From positions 4,898,001 to 4,962,000 of the forward strand of contig CAVNZM010000010.1 in the NCBI GenBank assembly GCA_963693365.1: DNA of 64,000 nt, read 5' to 3'. Each line of letters opens with the position of its first letter. Position 1 is the stretch's first letter. The stretch comes from Amoebidium appalachense. Taxonomy: Eukaryota; Ichthyosporea. Of this stretch, positions 52,834 through 64,000 are shown one piece after another. The notes under the pieces were generated by a model, which did not search any database, was not told the origin of the DNA, and saw nothing but the letters and a program-made list of their open reading frames with translations. Made by a program: the position numbers and the translations under genes.

Positions 52834-54209
52834 CGCCACCCACCACCCACCCACCACCCACCACCCACCACCCACCACCCCCTGGTCCCCACCCAATTAC
52901 CCACACGCACCCTCCATTCCATTGTTTCATCCCCTTCTACACGGGAGGAATTTTTACATTCTAGTGGGTTGAACCGCCTTACTCTCACAAAATGGAAGAA
53001 AAGGGTTTGGGAGGGTGATTGTTTGTTGTTGTTGTCGATAGTGTTGTTGTTGTTGTTGGATACCCTGATGCCATACCAGTGTTAAGGTCTAAGTCAACAA
53101 TTTCACGACTTGACGTCCTCTGTGTCATACCGACGCCAAACCGAATGTTTTACTATGCCCATATATGGTGCAACCTCCGTTTTTATTAACTGAATGTGCA
53201 ATATCCATTAAAGAAACGTTAAAAAGGCCAAGCAGGATGTTAACGGTGTCTTTTCACTCAACTCATAGGGCCGGCGCTTCGTCACGACATCCAAGCCATC
53301 ACCACCCACGGAGACCTCACGTTTACAGCATGCGGAAACGAGGTGATTTCCTGGAGGAGGGGTAAACAGGTGCGCGTGTACGGCGACTACGGCGCACCCG
53401 TGCATCTGATGATGTGTTTTGGCGACCATTTGTTGGCGGTGACGGAGGACAACAGGCTGTCTGTGAGGGCGATCAAGGATGGAGGTGTGTTTTCCTTTTT
53501 TTGCTCAATGGCGCATAGGCCAGTGTGTGTGCACATCTGCAGGCACGTGTGCGCGTGAACACACACACACAGACTCGCACACATTTACACACAAACACAC
53601 ACACACACACACACAGGCATGCACACACGCACACATACACGCAGGCACACACACACGCAAGCACACATACCTCCCCCCCCCCCCCCCCCTCCCCCCCTTC
53701 TTCGTCCCCGGATGGGTGCTGATCATGGGCCATTGCCAGCGCATTTGTTTCAGATTTTTTAGTTCTTGTGTTTTGTCTTTGCTTCGCATTTATCGTCCTA
53801 AAATGTATATACCCCCCCCCCCTCTCCCCCCCCCCCTCCCCTCCCCGCGCTGTGCTCATTCCGTCCCTTGTCTTCCCACTTTCTCCACTTATCCTTTCCC
53901 CCCGTCTCTCCCCCCCCCCCCCTCCCCCCCCCCCCCCCCCCCTCCCCCCCTTCACCTTTAAAAGCTACGGAAAAGCAAGTTGTGCGAGGGCAGGTTCGTG
54001 AAACACTCAATCACATCGCGGGATAACACGTCTTACAACCAGCAGAAGGTGCCGAAGTGGATGCAGAGGTGCCAGTCTGACCCTCCCTCCCAACCCACTT
54101 CATTCCCTAACACCCACACGAATAGCAACAGACTTTTCGGCTGCACAGAGGCACACACACAAAATACACACATGCAAACACGTTCACAACCCCCCCCCCC
54201 CCCCCCCCC

Positions 54210-54246
<37 letters not shown>

Positions 54247-57200
54247 ACAGAGGTGTACACGGAGCTTGAGTTTGACCCGGCCCGGTTCCACATCACGGCC
54301 ATGGTGCACCCGTCCACATACCTCAATAAGATACTACTGGCATCACGGCAGGGCACCATGCAGCTGTGGAATATCCGCACGGGGTATGGTGCTAGTTACT
54401 GTTGTCTATTTATTTTTCATTTTGATTTATTTGTTTCGCACGGGGTATGTTGCTGGTTACTTATATTTATTTTATTTTTTAATGTTTATCTTATGGTCAT
54501 TATCATCATAGTCATAGTCATCATCGTTTTATATCATTTTTATTATTATTGATATTGAGTATTGCTGCTGATGTTCTTGTTATTGTTATTGCTGCAGTTT
54601 TTCTTTCTTTCTTTCTTTCTTTTTTTTTTTTTGTATGTGTGTGTGTGTGTGTGTATGGGTGTGGGTGTTGGTGTGGATGTGGATGTATGGCGGCGGTGAT
54701 GGTGGTGATAGTGGTGTTTTTTTTGTTTTTTTGTTTTTTTTGTTTTTTTTTTTTTGGGGGGGGGGGGGGAGTATCTCTAACTGCTGATTCCCCCCCTTTT
54801 TTTCCCGTTCAGTAAAATCGTCTACGAGTTTGCCGGATTTGGCAGCAACGTGACTGCTCTGTGCCAGGCCCCAGCTGTGGACGTTGTGGGTATCGGTCTT
54901 GGTGACGGCCGCATCGTACGTTCCCCCTCATCACCCCCTTCCCCTTTCCCTTCCCCTTCCCACTCCCCCTCCCCTCTCCTCCCCTCATATTCCCACGCAA
55001 CCGGGCATGGTTGTTTTTTTATCGTGCATCGGAAACCACATTTGCATTTTTCTTTGCTGCATGCTGCGTTAGTTGTGCCCGCTCACACATTCACTGTTTT
55101 GCACACACAAGCAACCCTGCTCGACTCTGATCAAGACCGGTAGCCCACCCAAGTTCAAATGACGCTGGTGTTCCCTTCAGTTCGGTTGAGCAGGCGAGGG
55201 CCAAGAGGTCGAAACTCAGATGCAATTAACGACTATGTTGGTTTCTTGATCGTGACGTAGTTCTGACGTAATTTTTTCACCGTGTACGGAGTTGCCTTAA
55301 CCGACACTATATCAATATGACGTTATTGTGACGCCAGATTTGACGTCGCTCCGCGAAATTCCAGCATAAACTATAACGTTATTCATGTGCGGAGTCCGCA
55401 GGCCGGCCACTCACTCACTGTGTGCATGCAGGTTGTGCACAATCTCAAGTTCGACAAACGCATCACCACATTCAAGCAGGAATGGGGGCCTGTGGTCGGC
55501 CTCTCTTTCCGCACAGGTATTGTGCCCCTCCTTGCCCCCCCCCCCCCCCCCCCCCCCCTCCCAAGGTGAATAGGTCGAAACTCGGGTACTGTGGATGACG
55601 TGGGCCCCCCTGAGGATGGGCTCTGCTTATTATGCATACTCTTTATGTATGGCTTGCATTCTGCATCGTGTTATCCGTTTGTTCTTGTGTACTTCTTACT
55701 TTTTGACGCATTCAAACCCCCCCCCCCCCCCCCCCCCCCCCCCGGAGTACTGTGGATGGCGTACCCCCCACCCCTGAGGATGGGCTCTGCTAATTATGCA
55801 TGCTCTTTTATGTGTGGTTTGCACTCTTCATCGTGTTGTCCGTTGTTTAAGTGTACTTTGTACTTATTGGCGCATTCAAACCCTCTCCCGCTGGCGTGTG
55901 TGCTTTGCACAGGAGTGGGGAAAGTAGTCGTTGAGGTGTGACGTGGCATTTCCTCGGCATGACCTGGTTGGGATGTCGATATTGAATTGGGCTTCAGTAT
56001 GAACGTCATTGATTGGCTACCACTAGCGTGTTCCCGAACGCAGTGATGGCTTTTCCTATATATGGCAATTTCCTTTTAACCCTGAGCCGATCGCTGATGC
56101 ACTTTTGCATCAGTTTCAAAAAAAATACATCAGCAACCTTTAAAATTCAATAGCGCCTGTTGCATACTAGACACGACACCAGGAATTTTTGTTTAATTTG
56201 GTATATGTTTTCTGCTTTCGAAAGACACCAAAAACACCAGGGTCGACTATGTTTTTCTGTTTCTTGTGGGTGTTTTGTCAAACTATGTCTATATTTTCAT
56301 TGAGCGTCCCCCAAATTTTCGAAGGCTGGCGGCACAAGGATGCCCGGGATTCACGGATTCCAACCCTGGAATCGATCGGCTGATAAGTGCTTCAATCCGA
56401 TTTGCTAAAATTATTACGGGGATTCATATTACGTAATTCTCATGAAAGGAGCCCCGCCGCGGTCAGCAAAATCGACACGAATCACGTGTTCATAACACGT
56501 GCGGATGCATAGACACACGCCGTTTTCTTTTATGGCACACAAACAAAGACATATCTACATGTGTTTGTTGCATTTTTATCCACTAAAACCGCTTCTAATG
56601 ATTTTTTTCTATTTTTCAAATCTGGTCGATTTTGGCTTCCGGGTGATCGGCTCGGGGTTAAGACATGTGCCATGTGTCACTCAATCGAAGACACACACAC
56701 AGAGAGAGAGAGAGGGAGGGAGGGAGGTGGGGGGGGGGGGGGGGGGGGGGGGGGGAGGGAGAGAGAGAGAGAGACTGAAACTGAGACAGGGAGAGACCTG
56801 GAGAGATTTCAAAACCACAAAATAATACATGATAAATATCAACGAACATGGTAACAAATATCAACGAAAAAATATTATTAAACATTAACACATGAATTTG
56901 TCGTTCTCACAACATATCTTCCCTTGCCAGACGAACACCCCGTTCTAGCCACGGCTGCTGGTGGGCGTCTCCTTTTGTGGAATCTTGAGGAGCGCAAACT
57001 CATTACCACGGTGGAGGACCCACACCAGGGGGCTGTCACGGCACTGCAGTTTTTGCAGTCTCAGCCTTTGCTGCTTACCTCAGGCACTGATAATGCTGTA
57101 AAGGTGGGTGGGTGGGTGGTTAGGTGGGTGGGTGGAGAAAGGGGGGGGGGGGGGGGGGGGGGGAAGGGAGGGAGGGAGGTGGAGAGTATGGGGGGGAGGG

Positions 57201-57887
57201 AGGGGGAGGGGGAGGACGGGTGTTGGGTGGAGGGGAGGGAGAAGGGGGGGGGGGGGGGGGGGGGGGGGGCTGGTTGTGGGGTGGGGAGGGGGGTATGGGT
57301 GTGTGTGAAGGGCGCGCGGGGGGGGGGGGGGGGGGGGGGTAGAGTTGGTGTGGGTGGGTGTGCGTGAATGTGCGTTTTTTTTTTTTTTTTTTTTTTGGGG
57401 GGGGGGGGGGGGGGGAGTGATGATGGTGACGTATGGGGATGGCCCTACTTTCGTTCATTTCTTTTTTGCTCTTTTTTCATATCTTTCCTATCACTACAGA
57501 TGCATATGGTTTGCCATTTGACAGACTCGGCCGAGAATATGTGTCGTACCCCTGTTTAGATTACGTCACTGACTGTGCGCATGTCTTACCCCTATTGAGA
57601 TGACGTCATTGACTATGTTCATGTGCAGATTTGGGTCTTTGACCAACCGGACGGCAGCCCCCGTCTGTTGAGAATGAGGTCGGGCCACAGCGCTCCACCC
57701 ACAATCGTCAGGTATATACTTTCTACACCCTACTTTTGTGTGTTCTTTGCAAAATCTGCTTTGTGTTGTCTGTCGTGAATGTGTACTTTGTTACTCTTAA
57801 ACACATCAACCCCCCCGCCCTTCCTGAGGATGGGCTCTGCTTATGACGCATAGTGTGCGCATGGCTGATGTTGCATACTTGAATGTT

Positions 57888-57931
<44 letters not shown>

Positions 57932-58068
57932 AAAAAAAAAACACGGGGAAAGGGGGGGGGGGAGGGGGGGGGGGGGGACAAACTTTGTGGTTGAGTTTTC
58001 AGTATTGCATCAGTGCATTGTTTCGTTGCATTGTTTTCCTCGACATATTCGGGCTTCATGCTGTGTAG

Positions 58069-58109
<41 letters not shown>

Positions 58110-58821
58110 TTCTTCCGCACATATGGCTTTCCTTCTATGTACCCCTCCCCCCTCCCCCCTTCTTCCCCCTCCCCCCTTCCCCCCCCACCCCCCTTTTTTT
58201 TTTCTTTTTCTTTACTGGAGGATGTGGGGCCCTTTGGAATGAAGTTTGTGTTGTTTTTTTTTGTGTTTTGTAGACCTTCGTGGCTATGACAAGGTTAATG
58301 GGACAAAAAAAAGGAGGAAAATAACCAGGCATCGATCGAGACTTATCATTGACGTGAACACCACTCGGTTCACTTTTCCTTTTTCAAAAACAAAAAGAAA
58401 TAATAATAATTTGTGGAAAAGTATTTCTCTGTATAATATCTGACCCAGTCCTGAAATGCACAGATACTACGGCCCAACGGGCAAAGAGATCTTGTCTGCC
58501 GGACTCGACCGGGCGTTGAGAAATTTCTCAACAATCCAGGACTCCCAAAACATCGAACTCTCCCAAGGTTTGGGTTCCAAAGTCATAGTATGCGAAGTTT
58601 TGAGTTTTTTGGGGGGAATATCTCTCTACATACCTCAGAAGCGGTGATGAGAGAAAGATGCTTTGCTGGTGTTTATCCTAACCTTTTCTTGTTTCTTCTT
58701 TTTTTTTTTCGTTTGCAGGGTCCGTTGTATCCAAATCAAAGAAGCTTGGCATCAAGGCCGAAGAATTGAAACTCCAGCCCGTCGTTGCTTTTGCCGCTGG
58801 TAAAGCTTCCCCACTCCCATT

Positions 58822-58866
<45 letters not shown>

Positions 58867-59151
58867 CGCTGCCATTCCCCTTTCTTCCCGTCTTTTCTCC
58901 CCTACCCCCTCTCCCCGCCGTCCCTCTCTATCATACACCCATTACTCCGAGATTCTTTTTCACTCGATCAGTCATTATTTAAGCAGGAAGATGGATCAAC
59001 CCCTGGCTTCTAAGGAGAAACACATCATCCCCCCACATACTCCAATACACTGTACGGTCACAGTAAAACACATTTAAGCAAACTTCAACTATTTTAGACC
59101 ATACGCACATTTGCGCGCACGGAGATCTGACGGGGTCATGCAATTTTTTTT

Positions 59152-59201
<50 letters not shown>

Positions 59202-59680
59202 TTTTTTTTTTTTTTTCTTTTTGGTAACACAAACCCATATCCCATTTCTCATCAAAATATCCATCTGAATGAATACCTACGTGACAACGCCCATAATAAT
59301 GCTCTTATTTTTTCCTCTCTCTTTTTTTTTTTTTTTTTTTTTCCCTCCCATGAACAGAGGAGATTCGGCAGAAGGACTGGGACAACGTCATCACAGCCCA
59401 CCTCAACACTTTGGAGGCATACACGTGGTCGTATGAAAACAAAGTCATTGGGAAGCACAAGCTCAAGCCCCCACGCCAGCTGCCTGCAAACACAGTCGCA
59501 AAGGTATGTGTTTATGCGTGATGGAAAGGGCGACAGTTTGCCTCCCGTTGTATAAATGTCCAAAAAGTTATAGAGAAAAGATTTACCAATCCTTCGGAGG
59601 TTGTGTTTGTGTGTAAACGTCTTGTCTCCTCCCCCCCCCCCCCCCCCCCCCCCCGGGAACCCATCTCTCCTGCACGCGCG

Positions 59681-59754
<74 letters not shown>

Positions 59755-61246
59755 ACTTACCCATCCTCATACTCTTCCTCACCATGTGTCTACATACTTG
59801 AGCTCATGATATCCCAAATTTCATTTCAGGCCGTAGGTCTGTCTGCCTGCGGCAACTTTGCGATTGTGGGTCTATCCAACGGAGACGTTGATAGATACAA
59901 CGTCCAGTCTGGTCTGCACCGAGGCACCTATGGCAAACCCCAAGGTAGTTCATATTACTCCCTCTCTCTCTCTCTCTTCTCTCTCTTCTCTCTCTGTCTC
60001 TCTGTCTCTCTCTCCCCCCTCCCCCCTCCTCCCCTCCCCCCCACCCCTCTCTCAACCCCAATCCCCCCCCCCCCCCCCCCCCATACGCACACACACACAA
60101 ACACACGTGCACACACGCGCACACACACACGCACACACACACACACACACGCACATATGCACAAAAAAAAAAAAAGATAGAAAGAAAGAAAGAAAGAAAC
60201 ACTTAATTTCTGTGAGTAACTCCCTCCTCCTCTATGGTTGCACTCCGTCCGGCTCTTCGTGGTTGCCGTTCTTCTACATACCGATGTGTAGTATTACTTG
60301 GTGATGGGTGCTACATTCCCCACCATTCCCCCCCTTCCTCCCCCCGCCCCCCTCCCCCCCCCCTCCCCCCTGCCGCCTCCCCGTCTGACACATCTCTATG
60401 CAGCACACAAGGGGGCTGTGCGAGGAATAGTCACCGATGCCCTTAACCAGGTTATGGTGACGGGTGGTGCTGACGGTAACATTAAGGTGCCCGCCCCCTC
60501 CCCCCCCCCCCCCTTCCCCCCTCCCCCCAAACAAACAAACAAACAAACAAACAAAAAAGAAGAAAAAGGAAACTTGTTTCATGCTCGTGTGTTCACTCTC
60601 TTGCATAGTCTATTGTGTAGTCCATCGTGAATGTGGCGCCTTACTCTGTATCACTCTCTAACCAACCAGCCAACCAACAAACAAACAAACAAACAACCCC
60701 CCCCCCCCAACACACACACACACGTCCTCTCCCCCGGTGGCCAGTCTTAACGGTATATTTTCGTGCTGCTGTCTGATGATTTTTCACCCGGCAAGTTTCA
60801 TGAGACCCATCGTACCTGCACCTCTTGCAGTTTGGTGACCGTCCCTATCTCTTTTGATTTGGAAAAAATGTAGAATTATCGGGTTTTCAATACACACAGC
60901 CACATTCGCGCACCGTCCTCTCATCTAACTCGGCAAAAATGGGTAGGATTTTCAGGTTTTCAACACACAAAACCACATTTTTGCACCGTCTTCTCTTTTT
61001 GTTTTGATTCGGAAAAAAACATGTAGGATCTTTAGCTTTTTAACTCACACAGGCACAATTGAGCACCGTTTTTAATGTTGTGACTTTTCCAGTTTTGGGA
61101 CTTTGCCCAGCAAAGACGTCTTGCGACTGTCGATACGGAATCACCAGTTGCAAAGATGGAGCTGCACAGGTAACCCCCCACCCCCCCCCCCCCACCACCA
61201 CCACCACCACCACCACCAAACACACACGCGCGCGCACACGCACAAA

Positions 61247-61323
<77 letters not shown>

Positions 61324-61508
61324 TATGTTCGAGTGAGGCAGTCTCTGAGTTGGGTTTTGCCTGCAAGGTAAATGAGCTCAAACTCTGGTGCTGTGGATGA
61401 CCTGGGTACCCCATGAGAACGGGCTCCACGTATGATATATGCCCTTTGTGTATCCTTTGCATTGTGTTTTCAGTCTGTTTTTTTGTATTCAATAAACCCT
61501 CCTCCTCC

Positions 61509-61543
<35 letters not shown>

Positions 61544-62237
61544 CCACCTCCACCTCCACCACCTCCACCACCACCACCACCAAAAAAAGAAAGAAAGAAA
61601 AGAAAGAAGGAAAGAAAAAAGAAGAAGAAGAAGAAGACGACGCCGACGACTACGAAATAAGGAAAGGAATGGATGAAAATATGGGGAAAACCTCTTTTTC
61701 TGTGGCTGTGTTTTGACCGTGTACTGTGTGCAGGGAGTCCAACCTCTTGGCCGTTGCCGGGGATGACTTTGTGATGCGGGTGTACGACGTAGACACACGT
61801 CGGTTGGTGCGTCTCTTCAGCGGACACACAAACAGGATCACAGATGTTGTAAGTTACCCTCCCCCCCCCCCCCCCCCCCTCCCCCCTCTCCCTCCCCCCC
61901 CCCCTCCCCCCCCTCCTCCCCTGCAAATTTCTCTCCCCCCTACCCCTTTTCTCTCCCCCTTACCCCTGTGGGCTGCCCCTTCCCTTTTTCTTCCTTCTCT
62001 ACCCTCCTTCCCCTCCCCGTCACCCCCTTCCCTTCCCCCTCACGGATCCTCCCGGGGCTCTCCACATGAGGGTGGGTGTTGCGCATTCGCGTTGCGTGTG
62101 TGTTTTGTTTTGCATGGCTTGGCTTAGTTGTCTGTTGTGACTTGTAGGTCATTCTGTGTCACACATTCTTACCCCCCCCCCCCCCCCCCCTCCCCCCCCC
62201 CTCCCCTCCCCCCGGATGCCTCCTCCTCCTGCCCACG

Positions 62238-62313
<76 letters not shown>

Positions 62314-62413
62314 GTTCAGTGGTGATGGTCGTTGGCTCATAACTTCCAGCATGGATGCCACTGTCCGTGTGTGGGATCTCGTGGCTGCCCGTCTTCTCGA
62401 CTGGTTCAGGTTT

Positions 62414-62456
<43 letters not shown>

Positions 62457-63068
62457 TTCCCCTCACCACCACCAAAAAGGGTGGGGGGAGGGGGGGGAGG
62501 GCACACACACACACACACGCACACGCACATGCACACATTCACCCACTATCCCCCCCCCCCCCCCCAAAAAAAAAAAAAAAAAAAAAAAACCCTTACACCC
62601 CACCCATTTCCTTCTGTTGGAACAGAAAATCAAAAGGGGTGCTTGTGTTTTCTCAATTGCTTATAAACCCGATATTGGTTCTCGATGTCTTCCTAGTTTG
62701 CAACGTGCCACTCACTTTTTTTGGCCATTCTACAGGGTCGACATACCTGTTACGGGCCTGACCATGTCCCCAACACTGGACTTTTTGGCCACCACACATA
62801 TTGATAACGTCGGCATCTGCTTATGGTTCGTGTGCCCCCCCCCCTCCCCCCTCCTCAATCATCCCAATCATCCCCTACCACCTTTCTTGCTTCGCTCCTT
62901 CCTTCATACTCTTCACACCACTGGCTGGTGACCACACACACACACGCACACGCACATGCAGTTCCCGCGTGCGCATACACTCACATACACACACACACAG
63001 CATTATGCTATTCGGTGTAAATCCGTGCCTCAAACTGTATGTAAATCCGTGCCTCATGCATTATAAGC

Positions 63069-63099
<31 letters not shown>

Positions 63100-63364
63100 C
63101 CCCCCCCCCCCCCCCCCCCTTGTCCCTTCGTTTCACCCCCTGTCTCCAGCATGCGCTCTACTCATAATGGATACTCGGTGTGTGCTCCTTTATGCAAATT
63201 CTGCAGTATTGTGTCGTCTTGCGTGAATCTGTGCTGCGGACTCTGCAACGCATTCTACCCCCCCCCCCCCCCCCCTCCTCCTCCTCCCTGGATTGTAAGT
63301 TTTGTCTGCACACCCTCCCTGACTTGGATTCAGCATCGTTTTACTCGACATCGCATGCTTTCCC

Positions 63365-63409
<45 letters not shown>

Positions 63410-63597
63410 CTCTCCAGTCCGACATGCACTACGGAGACTTGCAGCTCGCTTTTTATTCTAATTTTCTTGGTAAAACTAAATATAATCTTACTGTCAAAAC
63501 AGGGCCAACAAGACGATCTTCTCCAACGTCACCATCAAGCCTGTCTCCAGTGAGATGGACCCCGGTCTGGTGGCTATGCCCTCGGCTGCAGCATACG
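49103..63597 (+). CDS. WDR36: WDR36/UTP21, exons 1-18 (3' end outside window)
   Basis: A component of the U3 snoRNP/SSU processome that assembles on pre-18S rRNA in the nucleolus. Eighteen exons, all GT-AG and phase-consistent, encode about 661 residues from ATG at 49103. They align end to end with human WDR36, from [15 protein letters not shown] to the segment after [14 protein letters not shown]. The protein is a tandem WD40 beta-propeller; its C-terminal Utp21 domain should lie beyond 63597. No frame defects were found. Introns vary from a few hundred bases to about 3 kb (50309-53268). The following entries give the exons. Confidence 0.95.
50021..50134 (+). repeat. Perfect 57-bp tandem duplication
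   Basis: CATTGGCACTGCCCTTCTCT starts both units, at 50021 and 50078. The copies look identical. In WDR36 intron 1. Confidence 0.9.
50452..50583 (+). ncRNA. H/ACA-snoRNA-like unit, copy 1
   Basis: The outer stem of hairpin 1 is GCATTC (50452) with GAATGC (50506-50511), and inside it TGTTTGAG can pair with CTCAGATA and CGGC with GCCG. The hinge ACAGCA (50513-50518) fits the H-box ANANNA. Hairpin 2 is closed by CGGCC (50521) with GGCCG (50573-50577), directly followed by ACA and three bases. The copy lacks two bases in the presumed apical loop of hairpin 2. It sits in intron 2 of WDR36, a typical snoRNA host. The assignment is by structure only; the RNA target is unknown. Confidence 0.55.
50854..50986 (+). 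ncRNA. H/ACA-snoRNA-like unit, copy 2
   Basis: Same fold as copy 1 with hinge ACAGCA. The terminal box reads ACT, not ACA (50981-50983), and one C is missing in the CCCCC of hairpin 2, so this copy may be decaying. Confidence 0.45.
51413..51546 (+). ncRNA. H/ACA-snoRNA-like unit, copy 3
   Basis: Full-length. The hinge is ACAACA, a substitution that still fits ANANNA. Terminal ACA at 51541-51543. Confidence 0.55.
51868..52028 (+). repeat. Dispersed C-tailed intronic repeat
   Basis: AACGAGGTGAATAGGTCGAAACTC through GACGCATTCAAACCCC and a C-rich tail, inserted between snoRNA-like copies 3 and 4 in WDR36 intron 2. Sense orientation. Confidence 0.8.
52146..52279 (+). ncRNA. H/ACA-snoRNA-like unit, copy 4
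   Basis: Full-length. The hinge is ACAGTA, again compatible with ANANNA. Several substitutions fall in the CCCCCGG segment of hairpin 2 (GCTCTTGG). Terminal ACA at 52274-52276. Confidence 0.55.
52593..52724 (+). ncRNA. H/ACA-snoRNA-like unit, copy 5
   Basis: Full-length, hinge ACAGCA, terminal ACA at 52719-52721 followed by TTC. One T-to-C change in the apical loop of hairpin 1. A 10-nt stub of a sixth copy (GCATTCTACG) is at 52079-52088. Confidence 0.55.
53269..58799 (+). CDS. WDR36: WDR36 exons 3-10: first WD40 propeller
   Basis: Exons 53269-53484, 54251-54383, 54813-54915, 55432-55516, 56931-57103, 57629-57711, 58464-58567 and 58719-58799. Landmarks are [50 protein letters not shown] (human [18 protein letters not shown]), [55 protein letters not shown] and [14 protein letters not shown]. 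Exon 10 is basic ([15 protein letters not shown]) and corresponds to the INKKRVKRKG loop between the propellers. Confidence 0.94.
54376..54497 (+). repeat. 61-bp tandem duplication spanning a 5' splice site
   Basis: CGCACGGGGTATG at the end of WDR36 exon 4 (54376) recurs at 54437, followed in both by TGCT-GTTACT and T-rich sequence. The second copy retains the donor GTATGT. Confidence 0.8.
55080..55215 (+). repeat. 5' part of the dispersed intronic repeat
   Basis: GCAACCCTGCTCGACTCTGATCAAGACCGG and AGAGGTCGAAACTCAG correspond to the reverse of 36690-36795. WDR36 intron, sense orientation. Confidence 0.6.
55564..55742 (+). repeat. Dispersed C-tailed intronic repeat
   Basis: AGGTGAATAGGTCGAAACTC through GACGCATTCAAA, ending in a pure poly(C) tail to 55742. 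Nearly identical to 51868-52028. A second, more diverged copy follows directly. Confidence 0.85.
55744..55890 (+). repeat. Second, diverged tandem copy of the dispersed repeat
   Basis: GAGTACTGTGGATGGCG, CCTGAGGATGGGCTCTGCTAATTATGC and GGCGCATTCAAACCC follow the same order. Sense orientation. Confidence 0.75.
57545..57624 (+). repeat. 40-bp tandem duplication next to WDR36 exon 8 acceptor
   Basis: TACCCCT-TT-AGAT-ACGTCA-TGACT-TG--CATGT occurs at 57545-57584 and 57585-57624 with about eight differences. The second ends five bases before the exon 8 start at 57629. It contains TGACGTCA at 57601-57608. Confidence 0.75.
57720..57910 (+). repeat. Two partial C-tailed repeats in tandem
   Basis: GTCGTGAATGTGTACTTTG with a C tail to about 57815, then CCTGAGGATGGGCTCTGCTTATG through TTGAATGTTTG and poly(C). 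The second resembles the 26664-26805 subtype reversed. Sense to WDR36. Confidence 0.65.
59358..63597 (+). CDS. WDR36: WDR36 exons 11-18: second WD40 propeller
   Basis: Exons 59358-59503, 59830-59944, 60404-60486, 61093-61169, 61734-61848, 62312-62409, 62736-62825 and 63503-63597. Landmarks are [14 protein letters not shown] (human SDWDGIIACHQG), [91 protein letters not shown] and [20 protein letters not shown]. Exon 13 uses a weak donor (GTGCCC). Exon 18 ends in phase 1 at 63597, so at least one further exon lies to the right. Confidence 0.94.
61340..61540 (+). repeat. Diverged C-tailed intronic repeat
   Basis: GTAAATGAGCTCAAACTCTGG, GAGAACGGGCTCCACG and ATTCAATAAACCCTCC followed by a C tract keep the order of the family. 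WDR36 intron, sense orientation. Confidence 0.5.
62240..62310 (+). repeat. (CA)n forming the acceptor of WDR36 exon 16
   Basis: A (CA)n tract ends in CACAG directly at exon 62312. There is no polypyrimidine tract between the repeat and the AG. Confidence 0.9.
63145..63285 (+). repeat. Diverged C-tailed intronic repeat
   Basis: GCGCTCTACTCATAATGGATACTC and CTCTGCAACGCATTCTACCCC match the family order. WDR36 intron before exon 18, sense orientation. Confidence 0.5.
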
Positions 63598-64000
63598 GTA
63601 TAGAGCCCCCCTCCCCCCCTCCCCCCTCCCCCCCCCCCCCCCCCCCCCCCCCCCCCACAATAAAACCCCTCTCCCCCCATCCAAAAGAAACCCCTCTCCC
63701 CCCATCCAAGAAAGAAGAAGAAGAAGAAGAAGAAGAAGAGAGAGAGAGAGGGAGGGAGGGAGGGAGGGAGAGGGGGGGGGAGGGATGGAGGGAGAGAGAG
63801 CAAATCAATAAATAAATAGTTAATTAAAATAAAGTAGTTGTGGTGGTGATAGTAGTAGTAGTAAGCATAATATCAATAACAATAATAAGGATAGTAATAA
63901 CAAATTAGTAACGATAAAAATGGTGGTGATTATGATACGAAAATATAATGTATCAAGCAAAATGAAAATTGACTGGATCAAAATAGCAGCAAAAAAACCC

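Noticed and set aside
51240-52972. A Cys-rich peptide ([18 protein letters not shown] and following) repeated in WDR36 intron 2, which could be taken for duplicated exons
   Set aside because: The frame is broken by different indels in copies 1 and 2, substitutions between copies are not biased to silent sites, and WDR36 is already continuous from exon 2 to exon 3 without it. An RNA element explains the conservation better.

Overview
The window is nuclear DNA of an intron-rich eukaryote. The evidence is spliced genes with GT-AG introns, a HEKDEL-terminated ER protein, a chromatin-remodelling subunit with PHD fingers and a bromodomain, an SSU-processome WD-repeat protein, and TTAGGG-type repeats. 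I cannot name the species. A zuotin-type DNAJC2 of about 449 residues with no room for SANT domains, and introns packed with homopolymeric C/G and (CA)n, suggest a protist or early-branching lineage rather than a vertebrate or plant. Many apparent open frames (His-Thr, Pro, Gly, Cys-Val runs) are only translations of these simple repeats.

Layout. 1-5559 (minus strand) holds the 3' half of a DNAJC2/zuotin gene. 5560-6059 is a 500-N gap. 6060-9139 (plus) is the 3' half of a protein disulfide isomerase ending in HEKDEL. 11728-13486 (minus) is a two-exon ATP-grasp ligase. 15486-44336 (minus) is a BPTF/NURF301 homologue resolved into 36 phase-consistent exons, but without its 5' end. 44998-48526 (minus) is the 5' half of DNAJC2. 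After a 576-bp divergent promoter, 49103-63597 (plus) is the first 18 exons of WDR36/UTP21, which runs out of the window.

Two gene pairs make functional sense. DNAJC2 (ribosome-associated J-protein) and WDR36/UTP21 (U3/SSU processome) are transcribed divergently. The large second intron of WDR36 carries five copies of a 132-134 bp unit that folds as hairpin-ANANNA-hairpin-ACA, the layout of an H/ACA snoRNA, while the spacers between copies have diverged. I regard this array as the best candidate for an undescribed functional element.

Two structural points matter for any user. First, DNAJC2 is cut in two, and the halves join perfectly in splice phase (44998 to 5480). The 39.5 kb between them starts and ends inside other truncated genes (PDI without 5' exons, BPTF without 5' exons), so an assembly chimera is more likely than a nested arrangement. 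Second, three genes each need exactly one single-base correction to stay open. Finally, a dispersed poly(C)-tailed repeat occurs only inside introns, and every copy I recognise is in the sense orientation of its host gene, which resembles introner-type elements.
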